In this document: piece after piece, positions 51,400 to 62,864 of the stretch | How positions within the stretch are numbered: position 1 is the stretch's first letter | Layout: each line of letters opens with the position of its first letter | Origin: Hydra vulgaris | Lineage: Eukaryota > Cnidaria > Hydrozoa > Anthoathecata > Hydridae | NCBI RefSeq assembly: GCF_038396675.1 | Contig: NC_088920.1 | Location: forward strand, 69,515,001 to 69,579,000 | DNA: 64,000 nucleotides | Reading direction: 5' to 3' | Position numbers and translations under genes: made by a program | Notes under the pieces: model-generated | Told to the model about the DNA's origin: nothing | The model's database searches: none | Seen by the model: only the letters and a program-made list of their open reading frames with translations

Positions 51400-51702
51400 T
51401 TAATTTTCAGGATTTGGGAAAAGTTGACAATACACAGCCACAATCATTTTTAAATAAATTTTTACATTAAAAGATCCTTTATTTATTGTCGTCATTAATT
51501 GGGCAGAATTTGTGACGACTCCTCGGTTTAAAAAAAAATCTCCTTCATTGCTAATAAAATAAAAAAGGCTCTGGAGAAAAAAGTGAGGGTATGAGCCTTT
51601 ATAGTAACCTTCATCAAAATTTTTGTTTTTTAACAAGTTGTTATTATTCGTACTAGAATCAATATTCCAAAAATTTTTTAAAATATTTTCATTGGTTCTC
51701 AA
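51400..51702 (-). CDS. Orphan open frame, possible 3' exon of an unknown gene
   Basis: A minus-strand frame of about 100 codons, longer than expected in such AT-rich DNA outside repeats, has mixed composition (asparagine-rich start, then SYPHFFLQSLFYFI and RGVVTNSAQLMTT). It ends in a stop at 51400-51402. It has no ATG at the start. The open frame reaches a stop just upstream of a possible acceptor (acttcag at about 51708), so it could be a terminal exon. I do not recognise a family, and it matches none of the transposons described here. A chance frame cannot be excluded. Confidence 0.3.
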   Translation of the reverse strand: MRTNENILKNFWNIDSSTNNNNLLKNKNFDEGYYKGSYPHFFLQSLFYFISNEGDFFLNRGVVTNSAQLMTTINKGSFNVKIYLKMIVAVYCQLFPNPEN

Positions 51703-52092
51703 GATACTGAAGTTTGATTAAATATTTAGAAAAAATAAATAAATAATCAGTTCTCAAAATTTAACTCAAAAACGGAGTTCCAGACAATTAGCGCCATCTG
51801 TGTGACCTCGTAATACTGTAAGCCCTGGCTTTACAGTAAAAGTTATTTTTTAAAATGGGTAATGATCTTTCAGCTACTATATTTATAAAAAATACCAGAG
51901 GGGTATTTTAATATTATAAAAAAAAATTCACATATATTTAAAATATATAATTTCAAATTTGATTAAGAGCTGCCTTGTAAGAATCAAGCAGAGCTCAGTA
52001 GTAACTAACTTTAGGTTTGAAAATTAGACAAAAGAAAGAAACCAATTTTGCATAGTTATTTCCTTTTATTGTTTTTATTACCTATTTAAGAC

Positions 52093-52682
52093 TTAACCCT
52101 CTCGCGGCTGAGTTAAAAACAGCTATATGACTGTGCGTAAAATAACGAAGTAGGATCATGTTCGATTAAAAGAGTATGAAATAAAAACTACTAGTCAGAA
52201 TTTTACACCTTGTTTTTTTTGTTAAAGAATTTTTTTCAGAATATTAAGAAACTTTAAAAATTTTTGTGTTATTTTAGTAACGTGATTAAAATATACCATG
52301 TTGAAATTAACAAAATATTTTTGGTTTTTTTATGTAACCTTAAACAAATAAAAAAGAAATACATATACACATTGTTTTCGATTTAAAATAAATGAGGCAT
52401 TTATAGTGGTAATCAAAAAAAAAAAATTCCTCCACTATCATTGAAAAAAATATTAAGGATTTCATTTATATCAGCATAATTTAGTCTATTTTAAGTCATT
52501 TTATAAAATTGATTTTTGAGTGATCTATATATGCAATTAACAAACGGTTTGAAGCATTAGCTTATAAAATTATTCAGATTTCAAAGGTAAGTTTAAAGTT
52601 TTTCTCTGTTGCTGTAGATCTTTTTAAATTTTTGAAGTTGTTTATGAACCGACATGCGGGTCACTCGCCATTAAAGGGTTAA
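52093..52682. mobile_element. piggyBac-like MITE candidate, TTAA-flanked
   Basis: The segment is bounded by TTAACCCT at 52093-52100 and AGGGTTAA at 52675-52682, giving TTAA target sites with CCCT/AGGG ends as known for piggyBac-type elements. Beyond the first bases the inverted repeat is weak (ctcgcggctgag versus ttaatggcgagtgac reversed). It has no coding capacity. GC-rich ends contrast with an AT-rich centre. Confidence 0.55.
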
Positions 52683-52689
52683 TAAACAA

Positions 52690-54225
52690 AAAAACATATA
52701 TGGTAGACATAAAGCTTGTTTAAACAGCATGCTTCAAAGTACTCAAAAACTGATTTTTCTTTTCTTTTAATATTCATTTTTATCCAAAAACTTTAGCAGC
52801 CTATAATTTTTTTAAATTATAAATCTTAACTTGGTAAAACACCTTAAAATATAAAATTAATTACATTAATTACGCAAAATAGATACATCTTCAACCTCAC
52901 TTCAATAACACAACCTAATTTATAAATAGCCTTTTCTTTCCAATGGGTATTTTTATATTTTAAGATAGTTGAACAAATGAAGAATAATAATTAAAAAATA
53001 ATAATTATTGACTAGCAAATTTTTTTTTGATGAAAATTAAGATTAAAAAAAATAATTTTTTGCGTACTTTTGAATCATGATATTTAGACAAGCCAAATGT
53101 CTACCATATATATTTTATCACCTATTAAGTCTTAACTAGCTAATATAAAGTTATAAAAGAAATAAATATGCAAAATTGGTTCTGCTATTCTAATTTCAAA
53201 TTTGAAAATGTGTTTAACATATCTGGGTAAGTATTCTTAAGTCACTATTTCAAACTTTTGAAGTCCAATATTTAGAGAATGTATGAATATTTTTGATAAA
53301 TATTTCTGAATTGGCTTTCTAGTTTAAATAGCAAAAGCATAATAAATAAATAACAGTTGTGAAGAGTTACTATTAAGCTCTGATTCTTACAGAAGAATCA
53401 GAGAATTCTTTCTAAAAATTAAAATTATCTATGTTAAACATAAGTTGTTTTTTCATTATATTTAAATAGTATACCAATTTTATAACATATAAAAAAAATG
53501 CCATAGTTATTTTTTATAAATATGTTATATGAAAAGTCAATGCCAATTTTCGAAAATAAAATATTACTGTGAACGCTGTTCTTTACCCATATTTTTATAA
53601 GATTAAATTTAGTCATCAACAAAAAAGATTAAAACGTTTTATTTCCAAGAAATTTAAATAAAGTAAAAATACTACCCCATGATCATGCCATAAGGAACTC
53701 CAAAAGTTTATGTTGATATTGTTATTTCTGCTGTTTGATATTATATGCACTACTTTCTGCTCGATAAATTATCTCAAAACTAAAGCAAGTTAATGTTTTT
53801 TACTAGATACAGAAGGAGTTTTCATTCTATTATTCAAATGTAATAGTTTATGATTTTAAAAGCTTTAAAACACTAATCGAACCTCCTAATATTAGGAGTA
53901 GTTACTAATATAAACTTATTTTCAAATATAGAATTAGTTATTTTTCATTATTTAAAAGTGTTATCTATGCAGCTCATGTTCAGATGTTTCTAAAGATTAA
54001 GATTTTTGGTTCTTACATTTTATGCAAACAAGTAATTCTTTAACAACCCGACCAATTCAAAGGTCCTATGGATAGAATACGTTTCCAAATAAGATTTCTT
54101 CAACACTTCAGTTTCTTATATATTAAAATTGTGTCCTTATGCCCTCTACTTTAAAGATATTATTTATTTATTTTTAGTGAAAAACTAGACGAATAAAAGT
54201 TTTTAGACGAGTCAAACAAAAATGA
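52690..54225. other. AT-rich sequence, no gene seen
   Basis: The short minus-strand frame at 53434-53622 shows no family motif. The rest is ordinary AT-rich DNA. Confidence 0.4.
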
Positions 54226-54229
54226 ATTT

Positions 54230-54855
54230 TAGCTAATGGAATTAGGGATGATAGCTCATTTGAGTAGCAACCATGATAAAGTATTTGTAGGAAAGAGAAA
54301 GATATGCAACTTTAATAAAATGGGAAAGAAGCTCAAGCTTAGTAGATAGAGCGGTTCCAAATACGTTTACAATGCGTTTTTGGATCTTGTCTAGAAGAGA
54401 AAGAGCATCATTAGAAGAACCTGCCTAAATATGATAACGGCGAATATAAGATTTGTAGACATAGAGAATGCAATCAGGAGAGAGAAAAAGGTGAGCACGA
54501 TAAAGCAAAGCAAACTTAGCAGATGCTAATTTAGCAATCGATTGTACGTATGATTTCCTTAAAAGGTCAACAGTAAACGAAAATCCAAGATTACGTAAAG
54601 GAGAAAACTTAGTGGGAGGGTTGTCATTCATTAATATAGGAATATTGACAGTACTGCAAAAGTTGTTTGTAGTAAATAGCTGTGTTTTGTTGGAGTTAAA
54701 AATTACAAGCCACTGTAAGCTTAAATCTGTTATAGAAGTGAAGTTAGATTCAAGATCGGCTGACTGTTCAAAGCGATCGAAAAGAAAAGACTTTTTGTCA
54801 AGACAGGAAATTAAAGTTGAGTCATCAGCAAAAATTTATTTGATTTATTAAGAGA
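54230..54855 (-). pseudogene. Fragment of the 10.4-12.7 kb LINE family, thumb region
   Basis: The minus-strand frame 54425-54631 reads LRNLGFSFTVDLLRKSYVQS, then IAKLASAKFALLYRAHLFLS, then DCILYVYKSYIR. It is co-linear with LLGLTLTSDLSWKLYIKSV, VKLASAKVASLYRARHFLT and SILYLYKSQIR at 10831-11166. The flanking 3' sequence (agagaaagagcatcattaga) also matches about 10795-10820. It is a 5'-truncated second copy. Confidence 0.85.
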
Positions 54856-54859
54856 AATT

Positions 54860-56570
54860 TTACCTAACCACAGATGATGCAAAATTGTTGCTTAACTTAT
54901 TTTAGTAATAAAGTGGCCTAAGGTTTTTCTGAAATGACCCTTTCATTTATTTTGTTACTACGCCGCTTAGGCCGAGACGTACTTTTTTTTATTGTAAATA
55001 GTGTCTTGCAAATATTAAATTATAAAAAACTAAAATTACTGTTACATTTAAAAACTCTATGCAAGTATAATTAAGATTAGTTGTTTTTTTGTTTATAAGA
55101 TAAATTATTGAAAATTTAAAATAAATTAAAACCTAAAAAAAAATTCAACTTTTTTACATCAATAAAAAGTTCTCGTTGAATTTTTTGACAGAAAAAGGAA
55201 AAAACATTTTTAGGCGATTGTTTATTAAAGTCAGAGTAACTAGGCTTCGTCATGCCCACAATTGCGGAAGCACAGCGAATTAAACGGTTCTTTGCCACAA
55301 TTCAGTGGGACCTTTCCGAAATTTTAAGATTTTTTTTGTAAAAATGGTTTTATAAAAGGTTTTTTAAAATTTTGGGGCCTTAATGACATATTATGGGGGC
55401 CAGACCACTACCCACAATTCTAAACCTAAATAAGCTCAATATTGTTTCTAGTTTTTATTTAAGTATAATGATTCTATTTAAATAATTGCCTAATAAAACA
55501 AAATAGTATTTTGTAAAGCTCTTTATTTTGAGTTATAAACTTATGTTTACAGAAAGAAAAATTTAGTTCGAAGCCACAAACTTTAAGGTGGTGGTAGTGT
55601 AATAATTTTCAAGGCAGTTGCCCCTCATGTTTAAACTGGGTGAGTCGTTCGTAAAGTTAACGAGGCATTACGTAAGAAGTACAGAATAAGTCCGGTGAAT
55701 TATTTTTAAGGATTATATATTATTATTTAAATTATATATACGGATTAAATAACTTAACAAAGTTTGCCACCAGACGAGTCAGATTTATTATTAAAAAAAA
55801 ACATTTTTCGCTTCGTCAAATTTGTATTTTTAATGCTTTTAATATTTTTTTTAGAATTAAAGGCTAATTTTCAAAAATAATAATGTACAAAAATAACAAA
55901 AGAAACATATTTTACTTGATAGAAATAATATAACCAGACTAAATTATATATAATAAAGTATTACGGGTTGCAATATTAAGTTGATTTTTGGATTTACAAT
56001 AACTCATTCAAAAAATAAGAAAGTTTAAAAAAAAAAGGTGAAAATAAGAGCAACAACTTGCTATTTAAAACGAAACTACTTAAGTATAGACATTAAAATT
56101 GTCTGTTTCTTAAGTACCTTCAACCATAGCATGAAAATGACAAACTGATGCTGATTGCGACGGTCGAGGTGGTAGATGAACTGCAATAATTTAAAAATAA
56201 AATCACATTATTCAATATAATTTGTAATATTTCAATATTTTAGTTGAAACACTTGAAGACTTTAAATAAACGTTGCATGCCCTCTTCAATTGACGACCCA
56301 GATCAATAAGGACTACTCAGCAGCAATTTTTACCGAGAAAACATTGCAACTAATATTACCTTGTATAAAAAGCAATAAGTACGGTTTCAAGAAACTTTCT
56401 GCAGCACCAATCAAAATTTTTTTTTAAACTAACGTTCAGTTAGTAGCTAAAATAGGAGTTATAAAATTTTTGCAGTTGTTTTTTAAAACAGTGAAAAAGT
56501 TTTGCAAGCATGATAAGATTGCCAAACTTTAAATTATAATAATCAGAACAGCAATATCTCTAATTTACAA
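54860..56570. other. AT-rich sequence, no confirmed gene
   Basis: The minus-strand frame at 55116-55298 (AKNRLIRCASAIVGMTKP...) may be a decayed mobile-element piece but carries no diagnostic motif. A GC-richer patch lies at 55585-55700. Confidence 0.35.
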
Positions 56571-56579
56571 TCAAGTTAA

Positions 56580-57737
56580 TTTATATACAATCACATGGCC
56601 TTGACCTTGCTATCGTTGGGCTTATTAACAACACTGGTAAAAGCTATGTTGGCTGCAAGAGACTAGCAAAGATGACAAAAAATCATAAACATGAAGTAAC
56701 TCATGAATCAGGTGGATTTAAAACACAAGTGGAATATATCTTAACCAAAACAAATTAGTTATTTGCTATATAAAGTTGTTAGACATGAAGCTGGAGAGAT
56801 CTATGTGAATAAGTGGAGAATTTGAAATTAAAAGAAGATGAAGTGCATAAACATTTTGAAAAGAAATTTAAAGCAAGAAAAAGAAATCTGAACATAAAGT
56901 CATCAGCAACACAAAGAATCGTGGTAGTTCAATGAATACTTGGTTAAAATTGTAGCAAAAATCAACTAATTTAAAAAATGTTGTAAAAGTCTGTGAATGC
57001 AGAGGACAAGTTTTTGCATTGAAAGTCAAAACGCAAGGCAAAACAAGATGTATACAACGTTCAATCAAACAAGCAGAAGGTATGAGGTAAGATTCTAGAT
57101 GAATAAAATAAATGGAGAATCTAAAGTTGTGAAGCAAACAGTTACAAAAAATATAGATTTTGTTAAAGAGTGTATTAAAGGTCTAGATGGAAAAATATTT
57201 ACAAATGAAGTTGAAGTAAAAGCAAGTTGGACTGCTCATTTTGAAAAATTGCTAAATGAAGAAATTGAAATGATAAAGGAAGGTGAATAAGATTAAGAGA
57301 CCAGCAGATAACAAGTAGTGAAGGAAAATGGAGGATATTCAAAAGGCTCAGTTAGACAAGGCTGATAATCCTTCCAGTGTATTGAGGTAAGTTTTGAAAG
57401 CTTCAGGGATGCGGATGTTCATTATGTGTTAGATCTTCGCAATGAAATTGTTCAAGTATAAATTCCGAAATGATTAGAAGCATAAAACCAAGTCATGGCT
57501 GTTCTAATTATTATACTTAAAAGGTTGCCAATCAAATCATGCTTGCAAAACTTTTTCAATGTTGTAAAGAACAATTGCAAAAAAGATGTTGAATCAAAAA
57601 AAAAAAAAAGTTGGATAGTAAAGATTTGTAAATGTAGGGTGGTTTATATCAAGGGATAAACCGGCTTGACCAAGTGATGAAGGTTTTAGAAAGAACTATT
57701 GCAAAAACAAATAACAACATAAGAAGCAGTGTATGTA
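56580..57737 (+). pseudogene. RTE-like LINE, 5' segment (interrupted by a Tc1 element)
   Basis: The plus-strand frame 57099-57290 contains FVKECIKGLDGKIFTNEVEV then SWTAHFEKLLNEE. Family knowledge: G-x-x-(L/F)T-x-x-x-E-(V/I)-xx-RWxEHFxxLLN is the standard linker ahead of the reverse transcriptase in RTE-type LINEs. Later frames give VLKASG, VHYVLDLRNEIVQV and a degraded PIYKGK/SYR region up to the insertion point. Upstream sequence from about 56590 has traces of the endonuclease end. Stops occur throughout. The element continues after the Tc1 copy, at 59311. Confidence 0.75.
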
Positions 57738-59310
57738 CAGTAGCGTGCCAAAGTTTAGAAACATCAACTTTTTTTCAGTTTTAAAAGCATAGCTTTTCAC
57801 AAACTTTCTTAAATGAGCTGTAATTTTTGTAAACAAAAGCAAAATTTAAGGTCAAAATTTTTGTGAAATTTCATAATTTAATTACTTTGAGATATTTTTA
57901 AGACATTGCAGTATGACGAATTGCCAAAATATTGGCAAAATTTTATAATTCAATGACTTAGCAATATTTTAAAAGCATTGGAAAAGCTAAGGAAGTTTTA
58001 AAGGAAATAAAGGAATTAATTATAAAAGCTGTGAGAAATAAAATGACTTACAGGTAGATTTCTGAACTTTACAATGTTTCTAAACCAGCAATAAGTCGCA
58101 CTATGAAAAGATTTTGTCTGCGCAAAACTTTTGAAAGCAAACCTTGTTCTGAAAGACCTAAAGTTACAACTGAAGAGTCTGATAGATTATCAGTAAGGTA
58201 TTCCAAAAAAAATCCTCGCAAGTCTGCTGTCTAACTTAATGCATCAGTTTCATGGCACAAACTGTAGCATCAATACAACTAAATGTCAATTACGACAAAA
58301 TAATCTCTATGGCCATTGTCCAGTTAAAAAACCGCAAATACCTGCAAAAAATTTAAAAACCAGAATAAAATTTGCAAAAGATCATTTTAGTTGGTCAGAC
58401 TGGTCAAAAGTCTTTTTTTTTTATAAATCAAAGTTTATGCTATAAAGTAGGGACGGAATTAAGTATGTTTGGGGCCCAGTAGGGGACATATTAATCCAAT
58501 ATATCAGTTACTCACTGTTAATCATGGAGGAGAAAATGTTATGGTTTGGGTATGTTTAGTCGTGACAATGTGGGTCCCATTCATCACTTAGAAGGTTTTA
58601 TGGACCAGAGAGTTTATTTAGACATCATAAAGAATGTTATGCTGCCACATGCAGAGCATAAAATGACTTGCAAATGGATCTTACAACAAGATAATAATTC
58701 AAAGCATTGTGCCAGATCTATTAAAGAATAAGTTAAATCACAAAAAATCAAAGCTCTTAAATGGCTTTCACAGAGTCCAGATCTCAATCCTATTAACCAT
58801 CTTTGGGAGTACATCGACCGGCAATTAGTTGGTAGAAAAACAACTAACAAAGACCATTAATTTGCATTGATTAAAGAATTTTGGTATAATATTCCTCAGG
58901 ATTTACTCATTAAATAAGTAGATTCAATGCCTCGTCGCTGCGATGCTGATTTAAAGGCAAATGGATGTGCCACCAAATACTAAGTGTTTTATCAAAACTA
59001 TTTTATTGTTAAAAAAATTGTTATTTTATGGATTTTAGTAAAAGTTTCAGCATTTTTGAAATAAATAATAATCAAATTCGATTGTTTCTAAACTGTTGCA
59101 TGGAAGCTTTTTTGAAAAAAAATTAAATGTTTAAATTAAAAATTAAAAAAATTAACCATTTAATATTACAACTTTTGTGGCTTGTATTTTAAATTGAAAT
59201 AATATAAAGCACATTTGGTACAAATTTCAGCTTATTTATGAAAGTTTGTGAAAAGTTATGCAATAAAAATTGAAAAAAAGTTGGTGTTTCTAAACTTTTG
59301 CACGCTACTG
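57738..59310 (+). mobile_element. Tc1-like transposon with ~83-bp inverted repeats and TA duplication
   Basis: The ends CAGTAGCGTGCCAAAGTTTA and (reversed) CAGTAGCGTGCAAAAGTTTA continue as matching inverted repeats through aaaaacttttcacaaacttt-like sequence for about 83 bases. TA flanks both ends (57736-57737 and 59311-59312). The 1573-bp length is normal for Tc1-like elements. The inside carries the broken transposase at 57990-58985. The element sits exactly within the reverse transcriptase region of an RTE-like LINE whose two halves abut it. Confidence 0.9.
57990..58985 (+). pseudogene. Tc1-type transposase, frame-broken
   Basis: Plus-strand frames in order read EIKELIIKAVRNKMTYR and ISELYNVSKPAISRTMKRF (paired helix-turn-helix), then CSERPKVTTEESDRL (GRPRKTT-like hook). 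LKTRIKFAKDHFSWSDWSKV follows, where W-x-x-V(L/F)FxDE(S/T)xF is expected and the aspartate-glutamate pair is lost (FFFYKSKFML). GGENVMVW, then GPIHHLEGFMDQRVYLDIIK, WILQQDNNSKHCARSI (QQDNxxxH, second aspartate) and SQSPDLNPINHLWEYIDR (SPDLNPIExLW) complete the catalytic core. Loss of the first aspartate, the E to N change in the last block and several stops make it inactive. Confidence 0.9.
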
Positions 59311-59530
59311 TATCAGTAAAATGCTGTTTGTTTTTAGGTCAGAGAAGGGGACGATAGGTGCAATATTTATTTTTAGGCAAGTTCAAGTAAGATTTTTAGT
59401 AAAGAAAATATATTTGTGTATGAAACTTGTTGACCTTAAGCTCTCGACAGATTACTAAATGGTGGGCTTTAAGGCATTTATATATTAGAGGAATGGCATT
59501 ATGAGAAACATGCAATCTGTAGAAGCAAAG
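59311..59530 (+). pseudogene. RTE-like LINE, continuation after the Tc1 insertion
   Basis: Plus-strand reading gives GTIGAIFIFRQVQVRFLVKK then YLCMKLVDLKLSTDY and MVGFKAFIY. This matches GTxDAIFxxRQLQEKxLxKxKxLYxxFVDLEKAFDRxPRxxxWWALR, the part of an RTE-type reverse transcriptase that follows the segment ending at 57737. The first catalytic block (FVDLEKAFD) is eroded. Confidence 0.7.
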
Positions 59531-59534
59531 AAAC

Positions 59535-60215
59535 AAGGACGCTTGAATAATAATGAGGATCATCATTATAATTGATTTCTAAAAATCATAAACAAATGCA
59601 GATAACTTTTTGAAAAAAACTTTATAAATAACCAGATAAAACTATTTTGTGTTAGTTTGGTTTATGCCTGGATCGTAACAAACACGTGTCTAAACGGATT
59701 TTAATTCCGAGATTGAAACTAGATGTGGATGGGATATAAGTATGCATACAAAAATTTTTACTTTACTTTAGTATAAAATAAATTTAATACTAAAATTATT
59801 TTATATTTAAATTAAAGTATAATATATATTGAAAAAAACTACTTTACATCAACTTAATTTAGTTAACTAATGACAGAATTTTGGTTTATAAAAATGAATT
59901 ACTTCAAAATTTAAGTTTTGACAACATTTTTTTTTTTTTTTAAATTTATTCCTTTTCCCCCCTCCAGACCATATTTGACTCTAATTTAAAGATTTTTTGT
60001 CTTTAAAATAGAGTCAAATATGGTCAACCTTTTTTACATCATTGAGCGAACTTTTAGCAATTTTGAATTAATATTTTCAAAAAAATTAATTTTAAAGTTA
60101 TTCCTGATCACTGTGTAGCGGTAACAGTTTTACACTATCATAAACTTATCTTAAAACGTTGTGAGACACATTTTAGTGTAACGTTTTATTGTGGAAGTAA
60201 TACTTATTTGCGCAA
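59535..60215. other. AT-rich sequence with one hairpin
   Basis: No gene is seen. An imperfect inverted duplication lies at 59967-60025: gaccatatttgactctaatt then taaaga, against tctttaaaatagagtcaaat then atggtc. Confidence 0.6.
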
Positions 60216-60217
60216 TA

Positions 60218-60321
60218 TATACTACAATATATATATATACTACAATATATATATATATACTACAATATATATATATATACTACAATATATATATATATAT
60301 ACTACAATATATATATATACT

Positions 60322-60418
<97 letters not shown>

Positions 60419-60452
60419 CAATATATATATACATACTACAATATATATATTG
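60218..60452. repeat. (TA)n tract flanked by repeated TACTACAATATA units
   Basis: About six ~19-base units (tactacaatatatatatata) are followed by about 110 bases of pure TA and two more units. Growth of a TA tract inside a minisatellite is the likely origin. Confidence 0.9.
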
Positions 60453-60459
60453 CAGGTAG

Positions 60460-61645
60460 CTAAAATAGTATTTACTTAGCTCAAATTAAGTTCTAATATA
60501 ATAATTCATTTGACTAAAGTAAACAAAATATTTAATAAGATATACCTGTTTTTCTTTTTTACATCAATAACATCTTTCATAAATGTACAACTGTTAAAAC
60601 TGACACGATCACAGTTAATTGAAAAAGGTTTTATTATTAAAAAAGTAATAATGGGTAAAACTTTAACTTATACAAGTTAAAGTTTAGATATTATAATTCA
60701 TAAATATTTTTTGTTAACTAATGCTAACTTAAAAACAAATGCAACTATTTTGTGTACATTAAAGCAAATGGATATTGATAATGATGTGAAGGTGCACGAG
60801 CTGGATTCTAATACGCAACTTATTTTATGTAGTTCTTTCGATTGTGAGTTTTTTTATCAGTGTCACTGGTGAATATAAAAGAACTGTTTACACTGAGTTT
60901 ATATTTTTTATGTCTGTCTACTGTTGAATTATCGTTTCAACATTAGACAATAAAAAAAGAGACCACATTAAAACAAAATTTAAAAATGGTTGGTGTGGAG
61001 CAGATTCTCCATGACCTGTTTTATACATGTCCGGAGAGCTAGTTAAAAGTAATTATATAAAATTAAAATTATATAAGTTTTATAAGTTCAGTAATATGTT
61101 TAGGCAAAAACGATAAATGATATAACTAATATTTGCTAGATAAGACTTTCCTAATTTAGTTTTTAATGAGATGAACGTTAGTAACAAAAACGTATTTAGT
61201 TAAATTCTTTTTTTTTTCTAGTTGGCAATATAAAAGTGTTTTTATAGTTAGCTTACCATATTGTTCAGTATTAAAAAAGAAGACAAATTGCCATTTTCAA
61301 TATTACAATACTTATTCTTATAATGCTTTGACAAGGTTTTGAGACTTAAAATTTCAAAACCTTGTAAAACCAATTCAAAAAGTTTGTCAGGGTTGAGATG
61401 TTATATTATATAAGAGTAAATTTTTAATACATAAAAATATATTGTACAGGAAAAAATGTCATTAATACATATATTTAGTGTTAATGGTTAGTGCATATTT
61501 TATATAAACTAACTTTTTAAATGACTGATTGTTAAAGTTTTCACATAATAGCTTTAAAGGAAATTTATATACTATTTAACACGAAAACAACAAAGCAGAT
61601 TCGATCTTTTGTCGTGTTTATACTTTTTTAAACAGGTGAGCATAG
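60460..61645. other. AT-rich sequence downstream of channel gene A
   Basis: No gene is recognised. It includes the region just 3' of the channel gene A stop codon. A short palindromic stretch (gtaaaactttaacttatacaagttaaagttta) lies near 60655-60690. Confidence 0.4.
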
Positions 61646-61650
61646 TTTGT

Positions 61651-62025
61651 TTATTTTGGTTTTAAACAACTTTGAGAGTCTTGTTTCAAACAAACTAGAC
61701 AATCGTCTTTATGGATTGCATTTAACGAAAATATATGCTCTTTGATTATTAACAATTCTCTAAGTAAGTCGTTTTTTTCAGCCAAAAAGGTATCATCAAT
61801 TAAACTACAATTCGAAACTTTTTTTAAAGAAATATCGGTGTTTTTAACAATCTCGGTTTTATTGAGAACTTTTCTGTGGTTTTGAAGTCCGTACATCTTG
61901 TAAATGAAATGAATAACATCTTTAAAAATAAAAACACTAATTAGTGTTAAAAAAACTATTCCAGGATTTTTTATGTAACTTTCGTTCCAAATATCTGAAA
62001 AATTTTGTTGGGCTTCAGTTTCAAT
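61651..62025 (-). CDS. GluR0-like channel gene A, last exon: end of S2 lobe, last membrane helix, cytoplasmic tail
   Basis: A minus-strand acceptor with a long pyrimidine tract (cttttttttttttag) is followed in phase 0 by 124 codons and a TAA stop. The exon starts IETEAQQNFSDIWNESYIKN, continues with the helix PGIVFLTLISVFIF and ends in a polar ~80-residue tail with several cysteines (DDCLVCLK). The upstream exon 62865-63166 ends in phase 0, so the two join without a shift. Order (binding-lobe end, single helix, cytoplasmic tail) matches the C terminus of GluR0-type and ionotropic glutamate receptors. AATAAA overlaps the stop codon (61649-61654) and could serve as polyadenylation signal. The gene continues upstream, off the right edge. 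It is a tandem paralogue of gene B. Confidence 0.7.
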   Translation of the reverse strand: METEAQQNFSDIWNESYIKNPGIVFLTLISVFIFKDVIHFIYKMYGLQNHRKVLNKTEIVKNTDISLKKVSNCSLIDDTFLAEKNDLLRELLIIKEHIFSLNAIHKDDCLVCLKQDSQSCLKPK

Positions 62026-62137
62026 CTAAAAAAAAAAAAAGAAACTTAGTTGGACTACCGTGTCGATCTAAAAAAAACTATTTAAATAGTATTTATTTTA
62101 TTAATGCTTTCTAAAACACAACGAACTTTGTAAACTT

Positions 62138-62210
62138 TAAAAGTTACTAGGTGGTTTTAAAAGTTACTAGGTAGTTTTAAAAGTTACTAGGTGGTTTTAA
62201 AAGTTGGTTA
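62138..62210. repeat. Minisatellite, ~20-bp unit, about 3.5 copies
   Basis: aaaagttactaggtggtttt is repeated in tandem with single substitutions (ggtagt). It lies in the intron between the two visible exons of channel gene A. Confidence 0.85.
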
Positions 62211-62261
62211 CTTGGTGGTTAGTAGCTGGTTTTTATAAAAATAATAATGTAATAGCAGCAG

Positions 62262-62515
62262 AAACTTCAAAAAACAGCAACAACAATAACAAAAGCAAAA
62301 AAATACGAACATTATTAACAGCAACAACAACAACAACAGCAGCAGCAGTAATAACAATAACAGTAAAAACAATAGCAACAATTACAACAGAAACAACATT
62401 AACAACAGCAACAATAATAACTAAAATAACAACAGCAAGAAGAATGAAAATAAAAACAGCAACAACATCAACATCAACAATAGCAACAGCAACAACAACA
62501 ATACTAATAGTTTCA
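62262..62515. repeat. Degenerate (CAA)n/(ACA)n trinucleotide tract
   Basis: About 250 bases of acaacaaca with AGC, AAT and GAA interruptions, inside the same intron. The threonine-rich plus-strand frame at 62204-62518 is its translation, not a gene. Confidence 0.85.
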
Positions 62516-62864
62516 TAATTTTGTACTCTGACTAAAACAGATTTCGTAAGTAGGATCAGTACTTGGAATTGTCGACCTCACCGCCAACCTAAAAGTGTTT
62601 GAGGTCAGTGATTTTTTGCCGACCTCGTTTTAATGTTGTCATGGTAAAACCGATATTTCAAAAACTTCGTGTAGACCAAAAATAATTGAAGATTGTCAAA
62701 AGATTATTGAAAATAATTTTTCCAATTCTGAGGACTGAGTTAAAAAAATAACTCTCGATTGATTTCCACAAAGCAAAATGCAGTCATAGTTTTTATAGGT
62801 CACTAAAAGTTTTTTTTAATGAAAAAATTTACAATGCCACATAATAAAAAACTACATGTCTTAC

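Noticed and set aside
62204-62518. Threonine-rich 104-residue protein
   Set aside because: Translation of a degenerate trinucleotide repeat within a channel intron.
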